Part shown: piece by piece, positions 36,172 to 45,612 of the stretch
Layout: each line of letters begins with the position of its first letter
Numbering within the stretch: position 1 is the first letter of the stretch
Source of the DNA: an uncultured Microbacterium sp.
GTDB lineage: Bacteria > Actinomycetota > Actinomycetes > Actinomycetales > Microbacteriaceae
Direction: 5' to 3'
DNA: 64,000 nt
Assembly: GCF_947488465.1 (NCBI RefSeq)
Contig: NZ_CANKZA010000001.1
Location: 310,001-374,000 of the forward strand
The notes under the pieces: model-generated
What the model saw: only the letters and a program-made list of their open reading frames with translations
Databases searched by the model: none
What the model was told of the DNA's origin: nothing
Program-made: the position numbers and the translations under genes

Positions 36172-37043
36172 GCAGCATCGTCCTCATCCTTCTGACCGGG
36201 ATCGGGCTGGGAGCGCTGTACTTTCTGGTTGCCTCGGGCCTCAGCTTGATCTACGGACTCATGCACGTGCTGAACTTCGCCCACGGCGCCTTCCTCACCC
36301 TCAGCGCTTTCGTCGGGTGGCAGGTCGCTCAGGCACTCGGCACCGCGTCGTGGGGCTCTTTCCTGGTGTCGATCCTGGTAGGTGCGGTCGTCGGCGCGAT
36401 CTTCGCGACGCTGACCGAACTCATCCTCATCCGTCCGCTGTACGAGCGGCACATCGAGCAGGTGCTCGTCACGGTCGGGCTTTCCTTCGCCGCCGTCGCA
36501 CTGTTCGAGGGGATCTGGGGGACGGATGCCGTCAACATCGCCGGACCGCCGTGGCTGAAGGGCACGACGGAGGTTCTCGGTGCCCGCATCCCCAACACGT
36601 ACTGGGTGCTGATGGCGGCCGCCGCGATCGTCCTGCTCGCCCTCGTGTTGTTCCTGCAGAAGACCCGGTACGGCATGATCATTCGCGCCGGGGTCGAGAA
36701 CCGGTCGATGGTCACCGCGCTCGGCATCGATGTGCGCAAGAGCTTCACCCTCGTCTTCGCGATCGGGGGTGCAGCGGCCGGTATCGGCGGGGTGCTCGCG
36801 ATGCACTACACGACGTTCGTCTCCGCACATCTGGGAGCCTCGCTGCTGATCTTCGCGTTCATCGTCACCGTCATCGGCGGGCTCGGTTCGCTGACGGGTG
36901 CGGCGATCGCCTCGGTGATCGTCGCGGTGCTCCAGCAGTTCGCCAACATCTATCTGAACGGCACCGGCGACTTCATCGTCGTCGCGCTGCTGGCGGTCGT
37001 GCTGCTCGTGCGGCCCCGCGGTCTCATGGGGAGGAAAGCATGA
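36168..37043 (+). CDS. HAAT ABC transporter permease (LivH-like)
   Basis: 291 residues, about eight hydrophobic segments. LivH hallmarks: GLGALYFLVASGLSLIYGLMHVLNFAHGAF at the N-terminus (spanning residues 11-40) and the RAGVENRSMVTALGID cytosolic loop. The GTG start overlaps the LivF-like stop (GTGA). Confidence 0.92.
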   Translation: MSSIVLILLTGIGLGALYFLVASGLSLIYGLMHVLNFAHGAFLTLSAFVGWQVAQALGTASWGSFLVSILVGAVVGAIFATLTELILIRPLYERHIEQVLVTVGLSFAAVALFEGIWGTDAVNIAGPPWLKGTTEVLGARIPNTYWVLMAAAAIVLLALVLFLQKTRYGMIIRAGVENRSMVTALGIDVRKSFTLVFAIGGAAAGIGGVLAMHYTTFVSAHLGASLLIFAFIVTVIGGLGSLTGAAIASVIVAVLQQFANIYLNGTGDFIVVALLAVVLLVRPRGLMGRKA

Positions 37044-38182
37044 CCGTCACCACTGGAGTGCCGACCCTCGTGCCGGGACGCAGGGGCTCCCTCCTGCCCT
37101 TCGTGATCGGTGGCGCACTCGTCGTGCTCATGGCCGTGCTGCCGCTGCTGAACGTGTCGATCCCCGGTATCCTTCCCGGACCGACCTACACACCAGGCAG
37201 CCTGGCGCTGCTCTCGCTGTGCATGGTCTTTGCCGCACTTGCGCTTTCGTACAACCTTCTGCTCGGCACAGCCGGGATGCTGTCCTTCGGACACGCGCTC
37301 TACTTCGGCGCTGGCGCCTACGGCCTCGGTCTTGCGCTGGAATACGTCGGTGTGCCGCTCTGGCCGGGCGTGCTGATCGCCCTGCTCGGGGGCCTTGTGA
37401 TCGCGCTGTTCACCGGTGCGATCTCGATGCGTGTTTCCGGAATCCCGTTCGCCATGGTGACGCTCGCCTTCGCCCAGGCGGGCTCGGTGCTCGTCCGGCG
37501 CAACCAGAGCGTGACCGGCGGTGAAGAGGGCCTGCGGCTGCCGACCGAGTATGTTCCGGAGTGGTTGGTCGGGGTCGTCAACACGCGGAACCTCTACTGG
37601 TTCACGCTCGTGGTGCTCGTGATCGTCTACCTCGTGGTGCTGTGGGTGGACCGCTCGCGCCTCGGTCATCTGGCCGAAGCCACCCGCGAGAACGAGCTCC
37701 GCGTGCAGGTGTTGGGGCTGCGTCCATACGCCGCGAAGCTCATCGTCTTCGTCGTCGCGGCGCTCTGCGCCTCGCTCGCCGGCATCGCGTACATGCTTCT
37801 CCAATCCGGTACCCAGCCGGGTGCTGTGGGCGCCGACCTCACGATCACGGTGCTGGTGATGGTCGTCCTCGGTGGCGTCGGGTTCCGGTGGGGTGCCATC
37901 TTGGGGGGTGTGCTCTACACGATCCTCGACCAGCGCTTGACGGTGCTTGCACGATCGGAATGGATCCAATCCCTCCCCGACGTGTTGCGTATTCCGTTGT
38001 CGGAGCCGCTGTTCCTGCTGGGTGCGCTGTTCATCCTCGTCGTGATGTTCCTCCCCGGTGGCATCGCCGGCACCGTCGATGCGTGGGTCCGTCGACGGCG
38101 CGGCGAGCGCACCCGATCGCAGCTGCGGCAGTGGAGTGAGGCCGACGACAGCGTCGCCGAACCCGCGGAGGTGCGCGGGTGA
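37040..38182 (+). CDS. HAAT ABC transporter permease (LivM-like)
   Basis: 380 residues, about ten hydrophobic segments. LivM hallmarks: SYNLLLGTAGMLSFGHALYF and ATRENELRVQVLGLRPYAAK. A charged C-terminal tail of about 35 residues follows the last helix. ATG overlaps the LivH-like stop; the next gene overlaps its own stop, so transporter and ligase are made from one message. Confidence 0.92.
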   Translation: MTVTTGVPTLVPGRRGSLLPFVIGGALVVLMAVLPLLNVSIPGILPGPTYTPGSLALLSLCMVFAALALSYNLLLGTAGMLSFGHALYFGAGAYGLGLALEYVGVPLWPGVLIALLGGLVIALFTGAISMRVSGIPFAMVTLAFAQAGSVLVRRNQSVTGGEEGLRLPTEYVPEWLVGVVNTRNLYWFTLVVLVIVYLVVLWVDRSRLGHLAEATRENELRVQVLGLRPYAAKLIVFVVAALCASLAGIAYMLLQSGTQPGAVGADLTITVLVMVVLGGVGFRWGAILGGVLYTILDQRLTVLARSEWIQSLPDVLRIPLSEPLFLLGALFILVVMFLPGGIAGTVDAWVRRRRGERTRSQLRQWSEADDSVAEPAEVRG

Positions 38183-39723
38183 GCGACATGCTGCCGGGTG
38201 CACCCGTGTTCGCGGACGGCCCGCACACGGTGGGACGCTGGTTGACCGATCGTGCCGCGAGTTCGCCCGACCACATCGCGATCGACGACCGTGGGGTGCG
38301 CATCGGATACGCCGACCTCGAGTTGCGAGCCCGCGAGTTGTCGCTCGGGCTGCGGCGCGGCGGATACGGCCCGGGCGATCGGGTGGCGACGATCTCGGGC
38401 AACTCGATCGATCACGTCGTCGCATTCTTCGCGTGCGCCCTGGCGGGGATCGCTTTCGTGCCCCTGTCGTGGCGACTTTCCGCGCGCGAGCTCAGCGAGG
38501 TGGTCGATCGTTCGGCGCCGGCGTTGGTGCTCGTCGAAGACGAATACGCCGGGAGTGCCGATGATGCGTTCCGGCGCCTCGCGCAGCGGCCGCTGGTTGC
38601 CGCGCTCGGCACGACCGGGATCGAAGCCGACGTTCCGCCGCGCGCCGGAGGGCCGGGGGAGCGCCGTGGCGTCCGTGACGGCGACCCGCTGCTCATCATC
38701 TACACGTCGGGTAGCGAAGCCGCACCGAAGGGTGTGGTCCTCACGCACGCGAACTGCTTCTGGAACAATCTGGCGCTGGCGGGCGCTCGTCAGCTCACCT
38801 CGGATGACATCGTGCTCGCGATGCTGCCCCAGTTCCACGTCGCAGCGTGGAACTGCCAGCCGCTCCTGGCCTGGTGGGTGGGCGCGACGGTCGTCCTGGA
38901 ACGCTCTTTCCAACCGCGCCGCATCCTGCACCTCCTCGCCGATCGCGGGGTGACGGCCATGATGGGTGTGCCCACCCAGTATCGGCTCTTGGCGGATGAT
39001 CCCGGCTTCGCCGCCGTGTCGCTCTCCAAGCTCCGGGTGGCGTTGGTGGGTGGCGCGACGATGCCGGACGATCTCGCCGCCCGGTGGGCTGCGGCAGGAA
39101 GGCCCCTCACCCAGGGCTACGGACTGACCGAAGCGGCACCGAACGTCCTGTGCGAGGGTAAACCGTATCCGCACGTCGACGTGTGCATCGTCGATCAGGC
39201 GACACAGCTTCCCCTGGAAGGCGCCGCCAGCGGCGAACTCTGGGTGCGTGGGCCGAGCGTCTTCGCCGGCTACCTGGGCGATCCGCAGGCGACGTCTCGC
39301 GCGCTCGTGGAGACGTCGGACGGCGTGTGGCTGCGTACCGGAGACATCGTCCATCGCGACGCGGAGGGCGGCATCCGGATCGTCGACCGGATGAAGGACA
39401 TCTACATCTCCGGCGGCGAGAATGTCGCCCCGGCCGAGGTGGAACGTGCGCTGTGTCTGCACCCCGGGATTGCGGAGGCAGCCGTCGTCGGCGTGCCGGA
39501 TGCTGTCTGGGGCGAGCGCGGTGTCGCCTTCGTGGTCGCAGCCTCCGGTGCGCGATTGAGCGAGGACGAGGTGCTCGCTCATGCCCGTGCCGAACTGGCG
39601 GGATTCAAGGTTCCCGCTCGGGTGGCCTTCGTCGCAGAACTCCCGCGCTCCACGATCGAGAAGCTGGCCCGCTCTCGACTGCACGTCCGGGCCATCGACC
39701 TGGTGAAAGGGAACCGCTCATGA
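38179..39723 (+). CDS. AMP-dependent acyl-CoA synthetase/ligase
   Basis: 514 residues. It activates a carboxylic acid with ATP and CoA. P-loop IYTSGSEAAPKGVVLTHAN (about 172), QGYGLTEAAP (about 312), DRMKDIYISGGENVAPAEVE (about 400) and a C-terminal Lys in STIEKLARSRL, the short form seen in CaiC-like ligases. The substrate is probably a short or medium acid brought in by the coupled transporter. GTG start overlaps the LivM-like stop. Confidence 0.9.
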   Translation: MSDMLPGAPVFADGPHTVGRWLTDRAASSPDHIAIDDRGVRIGYADLELRARELSLGLRRGGYGPGDRVATISGNSIDHVVAFFACALAGIAFVPLSWRLSARELSEVVDRSAPALVLVEDEYAGSADDAFRRLAQRPLVAALGTTGIEADVPPRAGGPGERRGVRDGDPLLIIYTSGSEAAPKGVVLTHANCFWNNLALAGARQLTSDDIVLAMLPQFHVAAWNCQPLLAWWVGATVVLERSFQPRRILHLLADRGVTAMMGVPTQYRLLADDPGFAAVSLSKLRVALVGGATMPDDLAARWAAAGRPLTQGYGLTEAAPNVLCEGKPYPHVDVCIVDQATQLPLEGAASGELWVRGPSVFAGYLGDPQATSRALVETSDGVWLRTGDIVHRDAEGGIRIVDRMKDIYISGGENVAPAEVERALCLHPGIAEAAVVGVPDAVWGERGVAFVVAASGARLSEDEVLAHARAELAGFKVPARVAFVAELPRSTIEKLARSRLHVRAIDLVKGNRS

Positions 39724-40406
39724 GCATCACTGAGCACGCAGCGGCCGATGCGCCGCACGAGCCGTCGCTGTCGGCGACGGGGAAGCCGCTCACCAAGCGC
39801 GGCGAGGCGACCCGCCGGAAGTTGCTCGAAGCGGCCGAGGAGGTTTTCGCCTCGCTGGGGTATCACGAGGCCTCCATCGTGAAGATCACGGAGCGCGCAG
39901 GGATCGGCCTCGGCACCTTCTACCTCTATTTCGACAGCAAGAAGCAGATCTTCGAAGAACTCGTCATCGACCTCAACAGGCGAGTGCGTCACTCGATGAC
40001 CGAGGCGATGATCGGCGCAGACAATCGCCTGGATGCCGAGCGAGCCGGCTTCGAGGGGTTCTTCCGCTTCACTGCGGCCCACCCTGCGCTGTATCGCGTG
40101 GTCCGGGAGGCCGAGTTCGTCTCACCCGAAACTCTCCGGCTGCACTACACGCGCATCGTCGACGGGTATGAAGCGGGCCTGAAAGCGGCGCAGCAGGCGG
40201 GCGACGTCGATGAGGCCCTCGACCCGGAAGTGACGGCCTGGGCGCTGATGGGCGCTGGCGAACTCATCGGCATGCGCTTCCTCCTGTGGGAGCGCGATGA
40301 CGAGGGCAACCCGCCCGCGACGATGCCGGTGGAGATCATCGATCACATGATGCGGTTCATCCGCAACGCGCTGGCGGCGCGGACAGCGAGGAGCGACCAT
40401 GAGTGA
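39720..40406 (+). CDS. TetR family transcriptional regulator
   Basis: 228 residues. The HTH lies near residues 28-75: TRRKLLEAAEEVFASLGYHE, then ITERAGIGLGTFYLYFDSKK, the TetR recognition-helix pattern. The C-terminal domain would bind a ligand, perhaps an acyl-CoA made by the neighbouring ligase. Coupled by ATGA to the ligase gene and overlapping the SDR gene by 8 bp. It probably controls its own operon through the repeats at 33395-33434 (inference). Confidence 0.9.
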   Translation: MSITEHAAADAPHEPSLSATGKPLTKRGEATRRKLLEAAEEVFASLGYHEASIVKITERAGIGLGTFYLYFDSKKQIFEELVIDLNRRVRHSMTEAMIGADNRLDAERAGFEGFFRFTAAHPALYRVVREAEFVSPETLRLHYTRIVDGYEAGLKAAQQAGDVDEALDPEVTAWALMGAGELIGMRFLLWERDDEGNPPATMPVEIIDHMMRFIRNALAARTARSDHE

Positions 40407-41151
40407 GCAGGACCTGGCCGGAAAGCGCGCGATCGTCACCGGGGGTGCCAGCGGGATCGGCCTGGCCTGTGCGCGTGAGTTCGCCGCCCGCGGGGCCCAC
40501 GTGGTCGTCGCCGATTGCAACGCCGCCGCGGCCGCTGCCGCTGCGACGGAGATCGGTGGTGAATCCTGGGTCGTCGACCTGTCCGACACGGCAGCTCAAG
40601 AGCACCTGAACCTCGACGCCGACATCCTCGTGAACAACGCCGGGATCCAAACCGTCGCCCCGCTGCACGAATTCGATCCCGAGCGGTGGCGATTCATGCA
40701 TCGGCTGATGGTCGAGTCGCCGTTCCTCCTCATTCGCGCCGCACTCCCGACGATGTACGAGCGCGGATGGGGGAGGATCATCAACATCTCCAGCGTCCAC
40801 GGTCTGCGCGCGAGTGCGTTCAAGTCCGCCTATGTCGCCGCCAAGCACGCGTTGGAGGGACTGTCCAAGGTCACCGCGCTCGAAGGTGGCCCGCACGGCG
40901 TCACGAGCAACTGCGTCAACCCGGCGTACGTGCGCACCCCGCTCGTCGAGAAGCAGATCGCCGATCAAGCACAGGTGCACGGTATCGCCGAGAGCGACGT
41001 CGTCGAGAAGATCATGCTCACCGAGACGGTCGTCAAACGTCTCGTCGAAGCCGATGAGGTGGCCTCACTCGTGGGTTGGCTCGTCTCCGATCGTGCGGGG
41101 ATGGTCACCGGCGCGAGTTACACACTCGACGGCGGCTGGTCGGCGCGATGA
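40399..41151 (+). CDS. 3-hydroxybutyrate dehydrogenase-like SDR
   Basis: 250 residues. NAD-binding TGGASGIG at the N-terminus, NNAGIQTVAPLHEF, catalytic Ser in NISSVHGLRAS and YVAAK tetrad residues. The segments FKSAYVAAKHALEGLSKV and TPLVEKQIADQAQVHGI closely follow bacterial D-3-hydroxybutyrate dehydrogenases, which oxidise 3-hydroxybutyrate to acetoacetate. The product would feed the CoA-transferase and thiolase encoded 2 kb downstream. The exact substrate is not proven. Confidence 0.85.
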   Translation: MSEQDLAGKRAIVTGGASGIGLACAREFAARGAHVVVADCNAAAAAAAATEIGGESWVVDLSDTAAQEHLNLDADILVNNAGIQTVAPLHEFDPERWRFMHRLMVESPFLLIRAALPTMYERGWGRIINISSVHGLRASAFKSAYVAAKHALEGLSKVTALEGGPHGVTSNCVNPAYVRTPLVEKQIADQAQVHGIAESDVVEKIMLTETVVKRLVEADEVASLVGWLVSDRAGMVTGASYTLDGGWSAR

Positions 41152-42047
41152 CCGTGCGCACGCATCGCCTCGTTTCCCTACCGGTCGCCGGTGGCGATCT
41201 GACAGTCGGCGTCTGGGATGCCGAAGATCCGGACGCGCCGACGATCCTCGCCGTCCACGGGGTCACCTCGTCCCACCTCGCGTGGGAACAACTCGCCGCC
41301 GCGCTGCCGGGCGTGCGGATTGTCGCACCGGACCTGCGTGGTCGCGGTCAGAGCAACATGCTGCGGGGCCCGGCGGGCATGCACGCGCATGCCGCTGACC
41401 TTGCCGCGGTGGTCGCCGCCCTGGATCTCGGGCCCACGCTCGTCGTCGGCCACTCGATGGGTGGGTTCGTGAGTGTCGTGTTCGCCCACCGGTATCCCGA
41501 TCTCGTCACCCGTCTCGTGCTCGTCGACGGCGGGCTTCCGCTGGCCGCGCCGTCGGGCCTCGGACCCGATGAGCTCGTGGCAGCGATTCTCGGACCGACG
41601 GCCGCGCGCCTGTCGATGCGGTTCGCCGACGTCGAGGCGTACCTCGGCTTCTGGCGGCAGCATCCGGCATTCGTCGGTGAGTGGACCCCGGAGTTCGAAC
41701 GCTACCTCGCCTACGACCTGGTGCCCGACGGCGACGCGTTCCGCCCCGCAACGAGCTATGCGACGACGATCGAAGACACCGTCGACCTCCACACCGGCAC
41801 GACCATCCACGAGGCCGTTCACGCTCTGTCGCGTTCGACAACGCTCATCACGGTGCCGCGAGGACTGCAGAACGACCCTCCCGGCCTGTACCCGCTCGAT
41901 CACCTCGCGGCGTTGTTGGCACAGTATCCCGACATCGCGCATCAGCGCTGGGACGAGTTCAACCACTACACCGTGGTTCTCGGGCAGGCGGGCGCCGGCG
42001 CCCTGGCCGGCGTCATCGCCGGGCACCTGGCGGCGCCCGCGCGCTGA
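41148..42047 (+). CDS. alpha/beta hydrolase
   Basis: 299 residues. Oxyanion motif AVHGVTSSHLAWE, nucleophile elbow VVGHSMGGFVS (about residue 105) and catalytic His in FNHYTVV near the C-terminus, so the triad looks complete. No signal peptide, so it acts inside the cell. Last gene of the coupled operon; cleaving an ester or oligomer of the imported acid would fit (inference). The ATG at 41148 overlaps the SDR stop. It converges on the IclR gene with a 5-bp gap. Confidence 0.85.
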   Translation: MTVRTHRLVSLPVAGGDLTVGVWDAEDPDAPTILAVHGVTSSHLAWEQLAAALPGVRIVAPDLRGRGQSNMLRGPAGMHAHAADLAAVVAALDLGPTLVVGHSMGGFVSVVFAHRYPDLVTRLVLVDGGLPLAAPSGLGPDELVAAILGPTAARLSMRFADVEAYLGFWRQHPAFVGEWTPEFERYLAYDLVPDGDAFRPATSYATTIEDTVDLHTGTTIHEAVHALSRSTTLITVPRGLQNDPPGLYPLDHLAALLAQYPDIAHQRWDEFNHYTVVLGQAGAGALAGVIAGHLAAPAR

Positions 42048-42052
42048 CGCGC

Positions 42053-42844
42053 TCAGCGCGCGCTGGCCGCGATTCGGGTGGACAGTTCGTGTGCGTGGGC
42101 CAGGAGCGTACGCCCGAGCTCGGTGATCCGGTCCGGCCCGAACCGGAACTCCACGCCGGTCAGGCTCAGCGCCCACTGCGGATGACCCGAGCGGGTGAAC
42201 ACGGCGGCCCCCAGCCCGTAGCTTCCTTCCACGATCAGACCCGCGTTGACCGAGAACCCCCGCGACTGGGTGTCGTGGAGCCGTGCGCGCAATCGTGACT
42301 CTGTGTGGGCGGATCCCCATTCGGCCGAGAGGTGGGGGTGTCGCTCGAAGTACGCGTCCACATCGTGAGGCGGAAGGAATGCCAAGATAGCCAGTCCGGC
42401 AGAGGCGACGCCGAGGGGGAAGCGCACGCCCTCGGACAGGACGAACGACCGGATGGGGAAGCTTCCGTCCTCGCGGAGGAGGCAGACCGTCTCGTCGCCG
42501 CGGCGCACCGAGAGAAACGCGCTCTCCTCCGTACGGACGGCCAGTGAGCGGACTATGTCGCGGGCGATCGCCGTGATGTCGTAGCGGGATGCCGCTACTG
42601 TGCCCATGAGGTACAGCTCGGGTCCCGGCATCCACCGGCCGGTCGATTCGTCGTGATCGATGAGCCCTTCGTGGCGCAGTGCGGTCAGCAGGCGATGGGC
42701 GGTGGGACGCGTGAGGTCGGCGCGCTGCGCGATCTCTTGCGTTCCGATGCCGGAATCGCCGGCGCGTGTGACCAGCCGCAGGAGCGACGCCGCCCGTGCG
42801 ATCGATTGCGCACCCGGGATGCTTCGCGACGGTCGGGAGTCCAT
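42053..42844 (-). CDS. IclR family transcriptional regulator
   Basis: 263 residues. N-terminal winged HTH: SIARAASLLRLVTRAGDSGI, then QEIAQRADLTRPTAHRLLTA. The C-terminal IclR ligand domain follows (LREDGSFPIRSFVLSEGVRFPL, GLAILAFLPP). The ATG at 42844 begins the recognisable homology; the longer upstream frame crosses the divergent promoter and is rejected. It is divergent from the CoA-transferase genes and probably regulates them, sensing a small carboxylic acid. Confidence 0.9.
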   Translation of the reverse strand: MDSRPSRSIPGAQSIARAASLLRLVTRAGDSGIGTQEIAQRADLTRPTAHRLLTALRHEGLIDHDESTGRWMPGPELYLMGTVAASRYDITAIARDIVRSLAVRTEESAFLSVRRGDETVCLLREDGSFPIRSFVLSEGVRFPLGVASAGLAILAFLPPHDVDAYFERHPHLSAEWGSAHTESRLRARLHDTQSRGFSVNAGLIVEGSYGLGAAVFTRSGHPQWALSLTGVEFRFGPDRITELGRTLLAHAHELSTRIAASAR

Positions 42845-42853
42845 AATATGGAC
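42839..42853. promoter_or_regulatory. candidate IclR operator palindrome
   Basis: GTCCATAATATGGAC: perfect 6-bp arms around AAT, spanning the iclR start codon, about 100 bp upstream of the CoA-transferase gene. Its AT-rich centre stands out in GC-rich DNA. Binding here would repress iclR itself and could control the divergent genes. Confidence 0.55.
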
Positions 42854-42950
42854 GATACGGGGGAGTGTATCCACATCGCAAGCGCTGACGTGCACGCGGC
42901 CGAGGCGGTGCGCAGGATGGGGGGAGAGATCCGGAACGAAGGAGTCCCAC

Positions 42951-43751
42951 GTGATCGACAAGACCGTCCCGTCCGCGGCGGAGGCTGTCACCGATATCCC
43001 CGATGGCGCCTCACTCGCTGTCGGCGGCTTCGGCCTCTCCGGTAATCCGATCGCCCTCATCACCGCGCTCCTGGCACAGGGTACGCGCGAGCTGTCGATC
43101 GTCTCGAACAACTGCGGTGTCGACGACTGGGGGCTCGGGGTGCTGCTGAACGCGAAGCGGATCCGAAAGATGACGTCGTCTTATGTGGGAGAGAACAAGG
43201 AGTTCGAGCGTCAGTTCCTCTCCGGTGAGCTCGAGCTCGAACTGACGCCTCAAGGCACTCTCGCCGAGAAGATGCGCGCGGGCGGAGCGGGCATCGCCGC
43301 GTTCTACACGCAGACCGGGGTCGGCACGCACGTGGCGGAGGGTGGCCTGCCCCGGAAGTACGACGGACGGGGAGGCATCGCGATCGCGTCGCCCGCGAAG
43401 GACGTCCGCCGCTTCGCTCCGGGCGGATCGGAGGGCGACTACGTGTTGGAGGAAGCCATCGTCACGGACTTCGCCCTGGTCCATGCCGTCCGCGGAGACA
43501 CCCACGGCAACCTCGTCTTCGCGAAGTCGGCGCGCAACTTCAACCCGCTCGCCGCGATGGCCGGGAAGATCTGCATCGCCCAGGTCGAGACGCTGGTCGC
43601 GCCCGGCGAACTCGACCCCGATCAGATCCATCTCCCCGGCGTCTATGTCCACCGCGTCGTCGACGTCGGCCCCGACATCGAGAAGCGGATCGAACGGCGC
43701 ACCGTGACGGTTGCCGATGCCCTCTCCCACGACATCCCGGAAGGCGCGTGA
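42951..43751 (+). CDS. 3-oxoacid CoA-transferase subunit A
   Basis: 266 residues. GGFGLSGNPIALITALL near the start (CoA-binding glycines), NNCGVDDWGLGVLL and GTLAEKMRAGGAGIAAFYT are typical of the alpha subunit of SCOT/PcaI/AtoD-type transferases. It moves CoA from succinyl-CoA or acetyl-CoA to acetoacetate or 3-oxoadipate. The GTG start has AAGGAG six bases upstream; longer frames are shadows. It forms a heteromer with the next gene product. Confidence 0.9.
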   Translation: MIDKTVPSAAEAVTDIPDGASLAVGGFGLSGNPIALITALLAQGTRELSIVSNNCGVDDWGLGVLLNAKRIRKMTSSYVGENKEFERQFLSGELELELTPQGTLAEKMRAGGAGIAAFYTQTGVGTHVAEGGLPRKYDGRGGIAIASPAKDVRRFAPGGSEGDYVLEEAIVTDFALVHAVRGDTHGNLVFAKSARNFNPLAAMAGKICIAQVETLVAPGELDPDQIHLPGVYVHRVVDVGPDIEKRIERRTVTVADALSHDIPEGA

Positions 43752-43754
43752 CCC

Positions 43755-44408
43755 ATGGCACTGTCCCGCAATGACATGGCCGCGCGCGCGGCTGCCGAGC
43801 TTGCCGACGGATCGTACGTCAACCTCGGCATCGGTCTTCCGACCCTGGTGCCCAACGTCGTCCCCGAGGGTGTCACGGTCGTTCTGCAGTCCGAGAACGG
43901 CATCCTCGGCGTCGGCCCGTATCCGACCGAAGAGAATGTCGATCCCGACCTCATCAACGCCGGTAAAGAGACCGTGACGGTCCTCCCCGGAGCGGCGTTC
44001 TTCGATTCCGCGCTGAGTTTCGGGATGATCCGCGGCGGCAAGATCGACGCGGCCATCCTCGGCGCGATGCAGGTCTCGGCGGCCGGTGACCTCGCGAACT
44101 GGATGATCCCGGGCAAGATGGTCAAGGGTCCGGGCGGCGCCATGGATCTCGTCCACGGGGCCGCGAAGGTCATCGTCCTGATGGAGCATGTCGCGAAAGA
44201 CGGCTCCCCGAAGATCGTCGATGTGTGCTCGTTGCCGCTGACGGGCCGCGGCGTCGTCGACCGCATCATCACCGATCTCGCCGTCATCGACGTGACCGAG
44301 GCGGGCCTGCTCCTCGTCGAGACAGCGCCCGGCGTCACGGTCGCCGAGGTGGTCGCCGCGACGGAGCCTGACCTCATCATTTCCGATGCACTCAAGGAGA
44401 CCGCATGA
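43755..44408 (+). CDS. 3-oxoacid CoA-transferase subunit B
   Basis: 217 residues. The catalytic Glu is in [27 protein letters not shown] and [19 protein letters not shown] are typical of the beta subunit. It starts 3 bp after subunit A and overlaps the thiolase gene by 4 bp. Confidence 0.92.
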   Translation: MALSRNDMAARAAAELADGSYVNLGIGLPTLVPNVVPEGVTVVLQSENGILGVGPYPTEENVDPDLINAGKETVTVLPGAAFFDSALSFGMIRGGKIDAAILGAMQVSAAGDLANWMIPGKMVKGPGGAMDLVHGAAKVIVLMEHVAKDGSPKIVDVCSLPLTGRGVVDRIITDLAVIDVTEAGLLLVETAPGVTVAEVVAATEPDLIISDALKETA

Positions 44409-45589
44409 GCACGCAGGACATCGTCATCGTCGCAGCCGCCCGCACCCCTCAGGGGCGCCTGAAAGGTCAGTTGTCCTCGTTCACCGCCCCACAGCTCGGT
44501 GGCTTCGCGATCGCCGGTGCGCTGGCTCAGGGTCCGGTGACGGCTGCGGCGGTGGATGCCGTGATCATGGGCCAGGTCCTCCCCGCGGGGTCTGGGCAGA
44601 ATCCCGCTCGGCAGGCCGCGATCGCCGCCGGTATCGGGTGGGACGTGCCGGCATCCTCCGTCAACAAGGTGTGTCTGTCAGGGTTGACGGCCATCATCGA
44701 CGCGGGGCGCATGATCGCGTCCGGCGACGCGACCGTCGTCGTCGCCGGAGGCATGGAGTCGATGTCGCGCGCACCGCACCTCCTGATGGGATCCCGCGAG
44801 GGGTGGGCGTACGGCTCGGTCGAGGTGTTGGACCACATGGCGCACGACGGACTCACCGACGCCTACGACCGTGAAAGTATGGGCGCGTCGACCGAGCGGC
44901 TGAACCCGGGATATGACATCGACCGCACCCTTCAGGACGCCGTGGCTGCGCGGTCGCATCAGCGTGCCGCGGCGGCCCGCGACGGGGGACTCTTCGATGC
45001 GGAGATCGTCGCCGTCGAGGTGCCGCAGCGGCGCGGCCCCGCGGTGATCGTGACGACCGATGAGGGGATCCGTCCGGAGTCGACCGTCGAGAGCCTCGCG
45101 GCCCTGCGTCCTGCCTTCGCGAAGGACGGCACGATCACGGCGGGCAACTCATCCCCGATCTCCGACGGTGCCGCGGCGGTCGTGGTGACCACGCGTGCCC
45201 ACGCCGACGAGAACGGGTGGCCGGTGCTCGCACTCATCGGCGCCAACGGACAGGTCGCCGGCCCCGACAACTCGCTGCACGCTCAGCCCGCCCGGGCGAT
45301 CGAGCGCGCGCTCGCGAAGCAGGGGATCGCCACCACGGATCTCGATCTCGTCGAGATCAACGAAGCGTTCGGGGCCGTCGTGGCCGTGTCGCAGCGCGAG
45401 CTGGGGCTCTCGGACGATGTCGTGAACGTCCACGGCGGGGGCATTGCGGTGGGGCACCCGATCGGTGCGTCGGGGTGTCGGCTCGTCGTCCACGCCGTCC
45501 ACGAGCTCGTCCGTCGCGGCAGCGGCACGGCCGCGGTGGGTCTGTGCGGAGGCGGGGGCCAGGGAGAAGCGATTATCCTTACTCGTTGA
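44405..45589 (+). CDS. acetyl-CoA acetyltransferase (thiolase)
   Basis: 394 residues. Nucleophilic Cys in [13 protein letters not shown] (about residue 89), [25 protein letters not shown] (catalytic His) and the second Cys in [12 protein letters not shown]. It splits acetoacetyl-CoA to two acetyl-CoA, or the reverse. With the CoA-transferase and the SDR upstream it completes a route from 3-hydroxybutyrate to acetyl-CoA; a 3-oxoadipyl-CoA thiolase role cannot be excluded. Confidence 0.93.
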   Translation: MSTQDIVIVAAARTPQGRLKGQLSSFTAPQLGGFAIAGALAQGPVTAAAVDAVIMGQVLPAGSGQNPARQAAIAAGIGWDVPASSVNKVCLSGLTAIIDAGRMIASGDATVVVAGGMESMSRAPHLLMGSREGWAYGSVEVLDHMAHDGLTDAYDRESMGASTERLNPGYDIDRTLQDAVAARSHQRAAAARDGGLFDAEIVAVEVPQRRGPAVIVTTDEGIRPESTVESLAALRPAFAKDGTITAGNSSPISDGAAAVVVTTRAHADENGWPVLALIGANGQVAGPDNSLHAQPARAIERALAKQGIATTDLDLVEINEAFGAVVAVSQRELGLSDDVVNVHGGGIAVGHPIGASGCRLVVHAVHELVRRGSGTAAVGLCGGGGQGEAIILTR

Positions 45590-45612
45590 CCGCTCGACCC
45601 GAGGAGGATCCC

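Noticed and set aside
42845..43111. Long N-terminal extension of the IclR protein.
   Set aside because: It would run through the divergent promoter region and the CoA-transferase start and has no IclR homology.
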